Origin: CAIVND01 sp035532075
GTDB taxonomy: Bacteria; Actinomycetota; Acidimicrobiia; Acidimicrobiales; Bog-793
Length of the DNA stretch: 24,045 bases
Assembly (NCBI GenBank): GCA_035532075.1
Contig: DATKRV010000035.1
Span: forward strand, 1-24,045
Reading direction: 5' to 3'
Positions 7,412 to 14,620 of this stretch are shown one piece after another (positions within the stretch are counted from its first letter, which is position 1; the number at the start of each line of letters is the position of its first letter). Below the pieces are notes generated by a model. The model saw only the letters and a program-made list of their open reading frames with translations, was not told the DNA's origin and made no database searches. A program made the translations under genes and the position numbers.

Positions 7412-7910
7412 TCAAGCGGCAACGGGTTTAGCACGGTCCAGGAGGATTTCACGTCTCGTCATAGCGTTCTGTGAGAATGCATGGGCCAACATGTCGAGGT
7501 GTTTCCCAGCGGCCCCGAGGCTCCGTCCGCGTTTGTCGGTGAGGTGACGTTTTGCGGTGCGATTCCCTGACTCGGTGTCATTCCGGCTGTTGGCCAGATA
7601 CGAGTACTCATCAGGGTCCCAGCGCTCGCTGAAGGCGCGGAGGTTCTCTGAGCGATTGAACTTGCGTGCGACGTCGTCTCTCGTCTGGTCAAGACGCAGA
7701 TTGATGGTGCCGCCGCCCTCTTCGTCTGGAATCTTCCAGGTGCCGGTCACCTCGTAAGTTCCAGTGCGACCGAGGGGATAATCCCGCTGTCGTTGCTGTC
7801 TCGCTGTAGTCAGGCACCTCGGTGGACCACTCGTGATCGCGAACGCACATAACAAAGCGCAGTTGTCCCGCCAAACCAAGATGGGCAGGGCACTCTGAGT
7901 GAGGCCTCAT
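7412..7910 (-). pseudogene. Transposase-like remnant, probably frameshifted, coupled to doc
   Basis: Two overlapping - strand frames look like parts of one protein. The first starts at ATG 7910, whose ATGA overlaps the doc stop, and reads CPAHLGLAGQLRFVMCVRDH. The second runs on to 7412 and contains EVTGTWKIPDEEGG and then RNDTESGNRTAKRHLTDKRG. The Asn-Asp-x-Glu-Ser-x-Asn-Arg pattern near the end, followed by AAGKHLDMLAHAFSQNAM, resembles the C-terminal part of certain actinobacterial transposase-like proteins. That resemblance comes from pattern memory and is weak. A shift near 7795-7805 would join the two frames. Alternatively the second frame could be a hypothetical 155-residue gene starting at TTG 7879. 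Function is not assigned. Confidence 0.3.
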
Positions 7911-8302
7911 GATTGCTCCAGTCGCTCGGACACCCACCGCGCGAAGGCGTCCTCGGTCATTACTCCGGCCGCGATCTTGACCATAGTGTCGACAGTGTCA
8001 TTTTCATCGAGGTCTTTCCATCGGCGGCCGTTGCGCTCCGCGAACTCGATCATGGCCAAAAACGCGGTCCGCTTGTTCCCATCGGGGAGGGGATGGTTGC
8101 GGGCAAGCCGAAAGCCGAGCACAGCTACCTTCACGGTGAAGTCAGGGTAGAACTCGACTCCTCCGAACGCAGCGGCAGGCGCGTTGAGGACCGAATCTCC
8201 TGATGCGAGGTTTGCTGCCTTGGCGAGCACGCGGACTTCGACGCCTAGCACCTCGGACGCAATCAGCAGGAGGTCACCGAGGCCGAGGTACTGGACTTTC
8301 AC
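7907..8302 (-). CDS. doc: Doc-type (death-on-curing, Fic fold) toxin
   Basis: A 131-residue toxin of the Doc/Fic family. Doc phosphorylates elongation factor Tu and arrests translation; this is known of the family, not shown here. The active-site motif is visible at residues 70-78 as HPLPDGNKR, matching HxFx(D/E)GNKR except that Phe is Leu72. The N-terminal YLGLGDLLLIASEVLG and the C-terminal AFARWVSERL fit the family. The GTG at 8302 is chosen because it gives the usual Doc length and lies 10 bases after the antitoxin stop; codons further upstream run through the antitoxin gene and show no homology. No strong ribosome site is present, so translation is probably coupled to the antitoxin. Its stop overlaps the ATG of a following remnant. 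Confidence 0.87.
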   Translation of the reverse strand: MKVQYLGLGDLLLIASEVLGVEVRVLAKAANLASGDSVLNAPAAAFGGVEFYPDFTVKVAVLGFRLARNHPLPDGNKRTAFLAMIEFAERNGRRWKDLDENDTVDTMVKIAAGVMTEDAFARWVSERLEQS

Positions 8303-8312
8303 GTTGCCGCGG

Positions 8313-8528
8313 TCAGGCCCTAGCCAGCCGGTCGAGGATGCGTTGGTTGCGCTCAACCGAAGCAACCAGACGTGCGTGGAACTCCTTGTCGGCAGCCCGC
8401 GCAGCGATGTGCTCTTCAATTGCTTCGCGAATTGCTTCGCTCACGGACACGCCATCTACTTCCGCAACCTTCTCAAGCGCCTCTGCCTGGTCAGACGGCA
8501 AGCGCAGGGTCATCGCCTTGTTCTCCAT
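8313..8528 (-). CDS. Ribbon-helix-helix (CopG-type) antitoxin of the Doc toxin
   Basis: A 71-residue protein starting with the beta strand AMTLRLPSDQAEALEKVAE, followed by the helix-turn-helix pair VSVSEAIREAIEEHIAARAAD. This is the ribbon-helix-helix fold of CopG-type DNA-binding antitoxins. The C-terminal helix (about residues 50-71) would bind and neutralise Doc. The start ATG at 8528 follows AAAGGAG with good spacing. It precedes doc by 10 bases, the usual antitoxin-first order, and a strong promoter with an embedded palindrome lies just upstream. As in related modules it probably represses its own promoter, alone or with Doc. Confidence 0.87.
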   Translation of the reverse strand: MENKAMTLRLPSDQAEALEKVAEVDGVSVSEAIREAIEEHIAARAADKEFHARLVASVERNQRILDRLARA

Positions 8529-8553
8529 TGCTGGCTCCTTTCGCCCGACCTAA

Positions 8554-8582
8554 ATTATAGTAACTTGGTAGCTATATAGCAA
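8554..8582 (-). promoter_or_regulatory. CopG-Doc promoter with operator-like palindrome
   Basis: On the - strand there is TTGCTA (8582-8577), a 17-base spacer and a consensus TATAAT (8559-8554), about 25 bases upstream of the antitoxin ATG. The perfect 10-bp palindrome GCTATATAGC (8571-8580) overlaps the -35 and spacer, a suitable site for ribbon-helix-helix autorepression. Confidence 0.7.
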
Positions 8583-8793
8583 GGTTTATAGATACCGTCA
8601 TACCATGCCAGCGGATCGAGCTCGAACCAGCCTCACCGAGTTCGGCACCGGCTAGCTCGATGAACTCATCGATCTTGTGATCGTTGGCAAAATCGGTGAT
8701 GAGTAGGGAAAGAACAAGATCTTGTTCAACCTGTTCCGGTGTTGGCCAGTTGACTTTGCTCGACCATTCGACGATGAACGCCTCTGGAATCAC
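8572..8793 (-). pseudogene. abiEii: Truncated AbiEii nucleotidyltransferase toxin
   Basis: The GTG at 8793 overlaps the AbiEi stop (GTGA), the usual abiEi-abiEii arrangement. Residues 1-48 (IPEAFIVEWSSKVNWP, then EQVEQDLVLSLLITDF) match the conserved N-terminus of AbiEii-like toxins. The frame then leaves the family and ends at residue 73. The nucleotidyltransferase core, which should begin with a GGT-L-K-type motif, is missing, so the toxin cannot be active. The break lies just upstream of the CopG-Doc promoter, and the lost segment appears to have been replaced by that module. Confidence 0.7.
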
Positions 8794-9621
8794 AGGTCTG
8801 GCTCGACTTTGATGTTCACCCAGACGTTCCATCGTTGGTCAATCGGCCCTGCTCGTCTCCCATTTGGCGTAAGTGGTGACGGAGCGTTGCGACGGTGCGC
8901 CAGCTTTGCGAGTGAATCGGTATCGGTAACCACACCGGTAAGTTCAGCCATGTAGTCGATGAGCCAGCCGGTGCGCTGGGCGACGGCAAGTGAGTATGCC
9001 TCAGGCCTCTCTGGCGAGCCTTTTGAAGTCGATCTTTATCTCCTCGATAAGTTCCCCGACGACGGTTGCCACGTTCGATAGGCCACCCCCGTGTCTTGGT
9101 GACGCGACGAGATCAAGAAGCGTTATCTCCGGAGTGGAGACATTCATCGTCCCCGTTGGCGTGTTGATCTTGTCAAAAGGCCGTTCATCAGCACGTGCAT
9201 CGGTGATGAACGCCATCTTGACCCGTCCAAAACTGTGTTCACGTAGCCGCGCCCTTGTTACGACCTGGAAGACCTGCGGCCGCTGATGCGCAGCCCCATG
9301 GATCTCGGCCGCCGACAACAATCCGACGTAATAGGGATGATCCAGGTGCCTCATCATTGGGTCAATGAAATGGCTTGCTGGCACCGTTCGCCACGTGCGG
9401 TATTCCGGAGGGATTGGGACGTAGATGCCGCGAAGTGGTGAAAACATCTGCCCCTTGTTTCGAAGTCTCGCCATGACGGGTGGAACCTGTTCGAGCGGCA
9501 GTTCGAGTAGCTCGGCGATCTCGGCAAGTGATGTCCAGTGACGTCCATGGGCGATGAGCCAGTCGGGTAGCTCTCGCGCGGAGACGGCGATGCTTAGCTT
9601 CTGGACCATGTTGTCACTCAC
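8790..9621 (-). pseudogene. abiEi: AbiEi-type antitoxin/regulator, frameshifted
   Basis: Type IV antitoxin of the AbiE system, a transcriptional regulator that opposes AbiEii. The first 206 residues show an N-terminal winged helix (about residues 30-60, SLAEIAELLELPLEQVPPVM, then LRGIYVPIPPEYR) and the AbiEi C-domain (LLSAAEIHGA, then STPEITLLDLV). A TGA at 9001-9003 interrupts the frame. In another frame the family continues immediately (AYSLAVAQRTGWLIDYMAEL) and ends with the conserved GPIDQRWNVWVNIKVEPDL before the stop at 8790. Joining the two gives about 277 residues, the normal length. The frame change lies near 9000-9012 and could be a real mutation or a base-calling error. The start is GTG 9621; ATG 9609 is an alternative. 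Confidence 0.75.
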
Positions 9622-9644
9622 GTACCTGTTATAGCTCCTGTGTC

Positions 9645-9700
9645 TATCTTGAGTACACTGTCACCAAAACACTGAAAATAGCTTTTATGGTTATCTTGAG
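9645..9700. repeat. Two 9-bp direct repeats upstream of abiEi
   Basis: TATCTTGAG occurs at 9645-9653 and again at 9692-9700, 47 bases apart, in the region just upstream of the abiEi start. It could be a pair of regulator sites or a short target duplication around a small insertion. Neither is proven. Confidence 0.4.
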
Positions 9701-9750
9701 ACCGCTTCAGGAACTCTGTCAGTCTCATCTTGCGTTGTGTCCGCATGATG

Positions 9751-10083
9751 TCAACGTTCCCTCCTTGGGATCCGCGAGGCGAGGTCAAGTTGATTCAATG
9801 GCGCGACCGGAGAAGCTGCCCGCCGGACCGGAAATCGTACGATGGCCATTACCTGTTCGTTTGAAAGGCCAAGGTGCTCTACGAGGAGTCGGGTCGTGAT
9901 GATCCGCCACGGTGCCCCCCTACCGCGGCGAGCAAGCGTCGGCAAGATTTCCGCAGCTATATATCGTTCGATAGTCGATATGGATTGGTCGAGGATCGTC
10001 TCCGTCATCGGCAGCGTTGGAGGCAGCGAATGCACGGCCCCGAGTTCGCCGTTCACACCTGCTGGTCTGTCATCTGAGGTCAC
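9751..10083 (-). CDS. Hypothetical small protein, doubtful
   Basis: An open frame of 110 codons from GTG 10083, with an internal ATG at 10008. The middle part (LDQSISTIERYIAAEILP, then ITTRLLVEHLGLSNEQVMAI) has a protein-like helical pattern. No ribosome-binding site or recognised domain is visible, and the end is rich in Arg and Pro, as in frames read out of register. It may be a small real gene, a decayed gene or a chance frame. Confidence 0.25.
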   Translation of the reverse strand: MTSDDRPAGVNGELGAVHSLPPTLPMTETILDQSISTIERYIAAEILPTLARRGRGAPWRIITTRLLVEHLGLSNEQVMAIVRFPVRRAASPVAPLNQLDLASRIPRRER

Positions 10084-10371
10084 ATTCCATTTCCATGTTG
10101 GTCATCTTCCTGACTCGAAGATGCGCAAGGACCAGCAGTCCACGGTGCACCGTCGGTCTCTCGTGACTGGCCGTAGGTGGAGGCTTTGTTGAGAACGCAA
10201 GGTATCGATCTTCAAAATTGCACGTCTCGCGGTCACAAAGCTGGCCACTGCTGTTGAGCTATTAACTACTGGTGCAGGCCATCAACACTGGTAATCGAAC
10301 CAGGTGCCACGTCGTCTCAGATAGCCCTTAGGCTTTGCGGAAATTTGTCACTGGATGCGAGGCTTGACTAC

Positions 10372-11769
10372 ATGCGCCGTCTACGAGAGGTCAAGCCACG
10401 TAGATATCGAAAACCCATTACCGTCTGGGCCAGTTTCGTTGTGATCATCGGCTCGTCAAGTCTGTTGGTGGCTCGAGCGGGTGACGCATCGCCTTCTTCG
10501 AGGCCCGGCGCCGTAACGGGTGACACAAGTATCTGGACCACCTATGGCGGAACGAACACGCGTAATGCCATTCAGAGCACAGACGCACCAACCGCTCCGC
10601 TTCACGTCGCTTGGAGATCGAACGCACAACGCGGCGAGATCTATGGCGAGCCCTTGATCGCGGACAACCGAGTGTTCGTTGCGACCGAATACGACACCGT
10701 GGAGGCTCTCTCTGCCTCGACGGGAAGACTTATCTGGTCGCGCTCGATCGGCAAGGCGGTACCATCTGGCGACCTTCCTTGCGGAGACATCGGACCAACG
10801 GTCGGCATTACGTCAACCATGGTCATCGATCCATCGAATTCGCGACTGTTTGTCTCGGGTGAAACGCTCGTCGGCTCGCGAGTTCATCATGTGCTCCTTG
10901 CAATGTCGCCATCAACCGGTGCCACGCTCTTTCGACGCGACCTTGACCGGGCACACTGGTCGGCCGATGCAGAACTGCAGCGCGGAGCACTCGGTCTCGA
11001 CAACGGAAACGTCCTCGTCGGGTTTGGTGGCAACTACGGCGACTGTGGTTCGTATCACGGTTATCTGATGGCGGTCCCCGAAAGCGGCACCGGTTCGACG
11101 CTCGTCTACCAGGTGCCGACGGCCAACCAGGGAGCGATCTGGGGGCCAGCAGGAATGTCGGTTGAACGAGACGGTGACATTTTCGTTGCGACGGGTAACG
11201 GAGCCTCGCACTCACGTTTCGACATGAGCAATGCCGTAATCGAACTCTCGAGCACGCTCAAGATGAAGAGCTGGTTCGCTCCGATCAACTGGGAGTCAGA
11301 CAACGCGACAGACCATGATCTGGGGTCGACCGCTCCAATACTGCTACCGCACAATCGCGTCTTTGAGGTCGGCAAACAAGGCGTCGCCTACCTACTCAAT
11401 GCGCGCCGACTTGGCGGTATCGGTCACGAGATTGCGTCGCAGAAGGTCTGTAATAGCCGAGGCGCGAGCGCATACCACAGCGGCTATCTCTACCTAGCGT
11501 GTCCCGACAGCGGAATGATTGCGCTGCGGTTGCGGTCGGGCCACCTGACCCTTGCGTGGCATTCGTCGGCTGCGAACGGTTCCCCCACCCTCGGAGGCGG
11601 ACTTGTGTGGAATGTGAGTGGAAACAATCTGCTCGGACTCTCTCCGTCGACTGGGCGAATCGTCGACACCATTGACGCTCCGGCGATCGAACACTTTGCC
11701 GCCCCTTCGATTGCTGACCACCTCGTCGTCGTTGCCGGTGCGACCCAGGTCGTCGCCTACCGAGGCTGA
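10372..11769 (+). CDS. Exported PQQ-type beta-propeller repeat protein
   Basis: A 465-residue protein with a basic N-terminus and one hydrophobic segment (about residues 17-34), so it is anchored in or exported across the membrane. The rest consists of propeller blades of the PQQ/BamB type: repeated units such as VEALSASTGRLIWSRSIG, LLAMSPSTGATLFRRDL, IFVATGNGAS and NLLGLSPSTGRIVDTID, where a 'x-LxxxTGxxxW' strand recurs. Whether it binds a quinone cofactor or is purely structural cannot be decided. The ATG at 10372 follows GAGG at about 9 bases; an in-frame TTG at 10345 is an alternative. It converges with the L,D-transpeptidase gene, which suggests a possible joint role at the cell envelope, by inference only. 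Confidence 0.8.
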   Translation: MRRLREVKPRRYRKPITVWASFVVIIGSSSLLVARAGDASPSSRPGAVTGDTSIWTTYGGTNTRNAIQSTDAPTAPLHVAWRSNAQRGEIYGEPLIADNRVFVATEYDTVEALSASTGRLIWSRSIGKAVPSGDLPCGDIGPTVGITSTMVIDPSNSRLFVSGETLVGSRVHHVLLAMSPSTGATLFRRDLDRAHWSADAELQRGALGLDNGNVLVGFGGNYGDCGSYHGYLMAVPESGTGSTLVYQVPTANQGAIWGPAGMSVERDGDIFVATGNGASHSRFDMSNAVIELSSTLKMKSWFAPINWESDNATDHDLGSTAPILLPHNRVFEVGKQGVAYLLNARRLGGIGHEIASQKVCNSRGASAYHSGYLYLACPDSGMIALRLRSGHLTLAWHSSAANGSPTLGGGLVWNVSGNNLLGLSPSTGRIVDTIDAPAIEHFAAPSIADHLVVVAGATQVVAYRG

Positions 11770-11823
11770 GTCCGTGATGAGGGCCCGACACACCGGCGGC
11801 ATCGGTAATCAAAGGTTCTGATA

Positions 11824-12723
11824 TTAGTAGGACACGATCGTTGCTGACGTGCCAATCACGATCCGAGGATGCTCGTTCGGATTCATCCAGGTGAGTATGT
11901 CTACAAGTTGTTTTCGGGTCAGACTTACACATCCTGCAGTCGGCACGCCGAGGCTGGCATGCAAAAAGATCGCAGATCCCGCTCCAGGTGTGCGTGACGG
12001 GTTGGAGTTGATCACCGCAATAAACGGATACGCGGCTCCCTCGGTCCACAGCGCCTCAGAGGCTCCGTTGTCAAACGGCGGAATCTGAGAACACCGCACA
12101 ACCTGAAAGGTATCGTAGGTTCGCGAAGCACTATCTTCGTCCCACCAGTCGCCACAGCGGAGCCGTCGGTAGGTGTAACGTACTCCAGGGTTGGGGTCGT
12201 TACCGTACATCGTCGAGGCAAAGCTGAAGATACCCGCCGGTGTCGACCCATCACCTTCGTGCTTGTGCGCGCTAATACCAGAATGGCCGACCCACGCGCG
12301 ATATGGCCCATACGCCACACGCCAGCATGTGCCGACGCGCTGCCATGCCGTGAGTGTGGCAGACGTCGCAGTGGCCGCAGGTGTGACAACGAAGATCAAC
12401 TGATCCGATCCACGGGTATCGACAAGCCGCCTAGGAAGAGCCGTTGGACACGATGTTTGTGGGATCGCTGTGTCCGACGGTGCACCGACATCAGCGCCGA
12501 CTTCGCGAAGTTGCAGCGCTTTCAATGGTGTTCGAAGTCGGAATGTGGTGAGTCGGGCAAGCAGCGGCGCGGAATGGTTCTCGGTGTTCCCTTGTCCGAG
12601 GAGTCTTTCAAAACTTGCCCCGTAGACAAGAGACAACAACGCCACGGCCATCAACGCCGTTATTGATCTCCGTGGCGTCACGATAGATCTCCCAATCGCG
12701 TTACTCAATCTATCCGGGGCCAT
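11824..12723 (-). CDS. YkuD-family L,D-transpeptidase, exported
   Basis: A 299-residue protein with an N-terminal hydrophobic anchor or signal (about residues 20-36) and a C-terminal YkuD catalytic domain. The active-site pattern is visible as His255 (AIFLHAS) and Cys265 in VPTAGCVSL; the usual (S/T)HGC reads TAGC. Upstream parts of the domain are GHSGISAHKHEGDGSTPAGI and YPFIAVIN. The family forms L,D-crosslinks in peptidoglycan or attaches proteins to it, acting outside the membrane. This subtype resembles the YafK-like or COG3786 branch more than the Ldt enzymes with Ig-like domains. The start ATG at 12723 has AGG a few bases upstream. Confidence 0.8.
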   Translation of the reverse strand: MAPDRLSNAIGRSIVTPRRSITALMAVALLSLVYGASFERLLGQGNTENHSAPLLARLTTFRLRTPLKALQLREVGADVGAPSDTAIPQTSCPTALPRRLVDTRGSDQLIFVVTPAATATSATLTAWQRVGTCWRVAYGPYRAWVGHSGISAHKHEGDGSTPAGIFSFASTMYGNDPNPGVRYTYRRLRCGDWWDEDSASRTYDTFQVVRCSQIPPFDNGASEALWTEGAAYPFIAVINSNPSRTPGAGSAIFLHASLGVPTAGCVSLTRKQLVDILTWMNPNEHPRIVIGTSATIVSY

Positions 12724-13230
12724 TCAACCTATCCGAGTTCGTCGTTGCCTCGTAGCGCTTGACCAAGTCGTGCGGCTGCCAATACTCCCCAACGAGACCA
12801 GATGATCCGACCACGGTGACGATTGTGTACTCGTCTTGCCCGCATCGATGGGTGCTCTGCCACTCTTTCGCACAAAGATCAAGATCGACAAAAGCTTGGC
12901 CTTCGGCGAGGTACAACGCTACTCATCCATCACTTTGCCCGCGATACTCAAGACGTCGTTGTGCTGCACCGGCGTGAACGCCAACGTGCAGCTGGCGATC
13001 TTCGTCACAGCAAGCCCGAGATCTGCTTTCGGGTTCAGAGGAAGGGTACTCGGCGATCGTGGCCACCTCCGCAAACCACCCCCGTGTCTCGGCCCTGATC
13101 GTCCGATCGAAAACACCACCACATCCCAATCCAGATTTCCGATCACCCTTTTCCTCTTCTCTAATCTGGTTGAAACTCTCGCTCGGCCAGGAGGCTCTTG
13201 GTGGAACCCCTTTTCCAGAGGTCATCGCCT
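12710..13230 (-). pseudogene. Possible decayed gene in three frame segments
   Basis: Three consecutive - strand pieces look protein-like but lie in alternating frames: around 13200-13060 (GVFDRTIRAETRGWFAEVAT), 13040-12919 (LPLNPKADLGLAVTKIAS, then NDVLSIAGKVMDE) and 12916-12710 (YLAEGQAFVDLDLCAKEW, then GLVGEYWQPHDLVKRYEATT). The last piece could be a 68-residue gene with TTG start at 12916 and GGATGAG upstream; it overlaps the L,D-transpeptidase start by 14 bases. No family is recognised. Two frameshifts would be needed for a single gene. Chance frames are a real alternative. Confidence 0.25.
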
Positions 13231-13344
13231 TCGAGGTCTGCTCTGTAGATGAGATGCCTCACCAGTCCGGCGCGCCGCGACCGCTGAACCTGATGGTCGC
13301 AGACCGCTCAGTACGCGCTCAATGAGTGTTCAAAAACTTTCTCC

Positions 13345-13360
13345 CAGCCAGCTACGGCTG
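13345..13360 (-). terminator. Weak terminator after the ParA-type gene
   Basis: CAGCC, a 6-base loop and GGCTG form a short hairpin about 17 bases after the stop, and on the - strand a T-run (GTTTTTG) follows a few bases later. The stem is only 5 bp. Confidence 0.35.
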
Positions 13361-13376
13361 ACAATTTAGTAATCGG

Positions 13377-13958
13377 TTATTTTTTCCCTCGTAAGGCACG
13401 TCGGAGAATGACGTCATATTGCTCCAGGCCCTCCCGGAGGAGGCGGGCCTCCGGCCCAGCAGCGATACCAACGCGTTCTGGTATGACACCCCAGATTGGT
13501 ACCCTTTGTTCACCCCACCACGCGATCGTCTCCTCGAGATCGTTCGTGCCGAGACGAGCCGCACAGATGACAATGCCGTGTGGCGTCTTGGTGCCGATCA
13601 TTTCAAGCGTTGCAAGGACCCGTGAAAACTCGACTCCTCCCGCTCTGGTCGGAATGACCACGGCATCGGCTAAGCCGAGAGCGGCTTGCACGATTCGTTC
13701 ATCTCCAGGGGGAGTGTCGACGATACCAAGACCTTCGTGACGAGTCATTGCACGGTTCACCGTTCGCTCTGAAGGTGCCTCGACAATCGTCACGCCCTCA
13801 ATGGGACGGGCCTCGAGCCACTCAGCCGAGGATGCCTGTCGGTCGGCGTCGATGAGTAGAACCGGGTCGTACCCTTTTGCCACTGCAGCAGCCGATAGGT
13901 ATATGGCAGTAGTCGATTTGCCGACGCCACCTTTGACGTTGGAGATGACAATATTCAT
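13377..13958 (-). CDS. ParA/MinD-family ATPase, solitary
   Basis: A 193-residue ParA-type ATPase. The deviant Walker A is KGGVGKST at residues 9-16, with the signature first Lys. The switch I/A' region is LLIDADRQASSAEWLEA, the Walker B is GIVDTPPGD, and there is a later VVIPTRAGGVEFSR segment. The length is typical of small ParA (type Ib or plasmid-like) proteins without an N-terminal DNA-binding domain. It would form ATP-dependent dimers on DNA or position a cargo. No ParB or centromere-binding partner gene is seen beside it, though direct repeats lie about 50 bases upstream. ATG 13958 places the start directly at the first beta strand; ATG 13976 (six residues longer) is an alternative. Neither has a strong ribosome site. 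Confidence 0.85.
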   Translation of the reverse strand: MNIVISNVKGGVGKSTTAIYLSAAAVAKGYDPVLLIDADRQASSAEWLEARPIEGVTIVEAPSERTVNRAMTRHEGLGIVDTPPGDERIVQAALGLADAVVIPTRAGGVEFSRVLATLEMIGTKTPHGIVICAARLGTNDLEETIAWWGEQRVPIWGVIPERVGIAAGPEARLLREGLEQYDVILRRALRGKK

Positions 13959-14007
13959 GTAGTGCACTTTAGGCATTTAGCAGCTCATTTTGTAGAAATT
14001 CGGGTCG

Positions 14008-14031
14008 GTCAAAGGTTGAAGAGTCAAAGGT
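14008..14031. repeat. 9-bp direct repeats upstream of the ParA-type gene
   Basis: GTCAAAGGT at 14008-14016 and 14023-14031 repeats with a period of 15 bases, about 1.4 helical turns. Position upstream of a ParA-family gene makes an operator or a minimal centromere-like site possible. Confidence 0.5.
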
Positions 14032-14308
14032 CTCCAGCGCATTCAAGAAACGTCGGGCCCGGTGATATCGGTCATGGAGTTTGAGACCTTGGTAGCGGTG
14101 GAAAATGTCGAATTACCCGTGTTTGCGACGACCTCATGATCGGAATTGTTCGGTCGCGTCAGCGACGTAGGGTCTCGCACGAAAAAACCCGTCGACATGC
14201 AGATGGCGGCGAAATTCAACCCATATCTCGCGTCCACCCCGTATTGCATCGCATGAGTCCGGTTCGGTTGACGATTGATGACGTGGGCTCATGACGCCTC
14301 TGAATGAA

Positions 14309-14333
14309 CCGAACCCGCGCGAAGCGCGTTCGG
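14309..14333. other. Bulged GC-rich hairpin
   Basis: CGCGC-GAA-GCGCG forms the tip; an outer CCGAA/TTCGG helix stacks below it with a CC bulge. It may belong to a longer structured transcript or act as a terminator on the - strand, where TTCGGTTCATTC follows. Confidence 0.4.
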
Positions 14334-14478
14334 GTATCGTCGTGATGACCGAATCGGGGTACTGACTGGCCGATATCTTCCGACGGGTCACGAACGCGAG
14401 GCATCTGAGTTCCCCAGCAGACGATCCGTTCGAAAATGTCGCCGAGAACAGATTCAGCGATTTGTTTCGAGGATCCAG

Positions 14479-14530
14479 AGATGCTGTCGTCGAGTGCGCA
14501 GTCCCTCTCGTACTTCCTACGACAGCATCT
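14479..14530. repeat. 12-bp perfect inverted repeat, 28-base spacer
   Basis: AGATGCTGTCGT (14479-14490) and ACGACAGCATCT (14519-14530) are exact reverse complements. The spacer contains a smaller CGAG/CTCG pair (14491-14494 and 14507-14510), so a nested stem can form. No gene overlaps it. Confidence 0.55.
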
Positions 14531-14578
14531 TGTTCCGCAATGGTCTCGCAAGATGATCAAGGTGAGTTCGCAAAGCTC

Positions 14579-14620
14579 AGACGGCCGTGCAGTTTGATTG
14601 CTCTGTCTGCACGGCCGTCT
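14579..14620 (-). terminator. Strong stem-loop after the importer operon
   Basis: AGACGGCCGTGCAG (14579-14592) and CTGCACGGCCGTCT (14607-14620) form a perfect 14-bp GC-rich stem with a 14-base loop. It begins about 30 bases after the substrate-binding protein stop. There is no U-tract on either side, so it would be an actinobacterial-style terminator or a transcript-stabilising stem. Confidence 0.65.

Larger units (their letters stand above)
9622..10371. other. Mostly non-coding gap with one doubtful small frame
   Basis: Between abiEi and the propeller gene I see the direct repeats near 9645-9700, the doubtful frame at 9751-10083, and a perfect 12-bp palindrome ACGGTGCACCGT at 10142-10153. 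I see no further supported gene. Confidence 0.4.

Noticed and set aside
14134..14560. Two overlapping - strand open frames between the ParA gene and the importer
   Set aside because: No ribosome site or recognisable domain; they cover the inverted repeats and look like chance frames.
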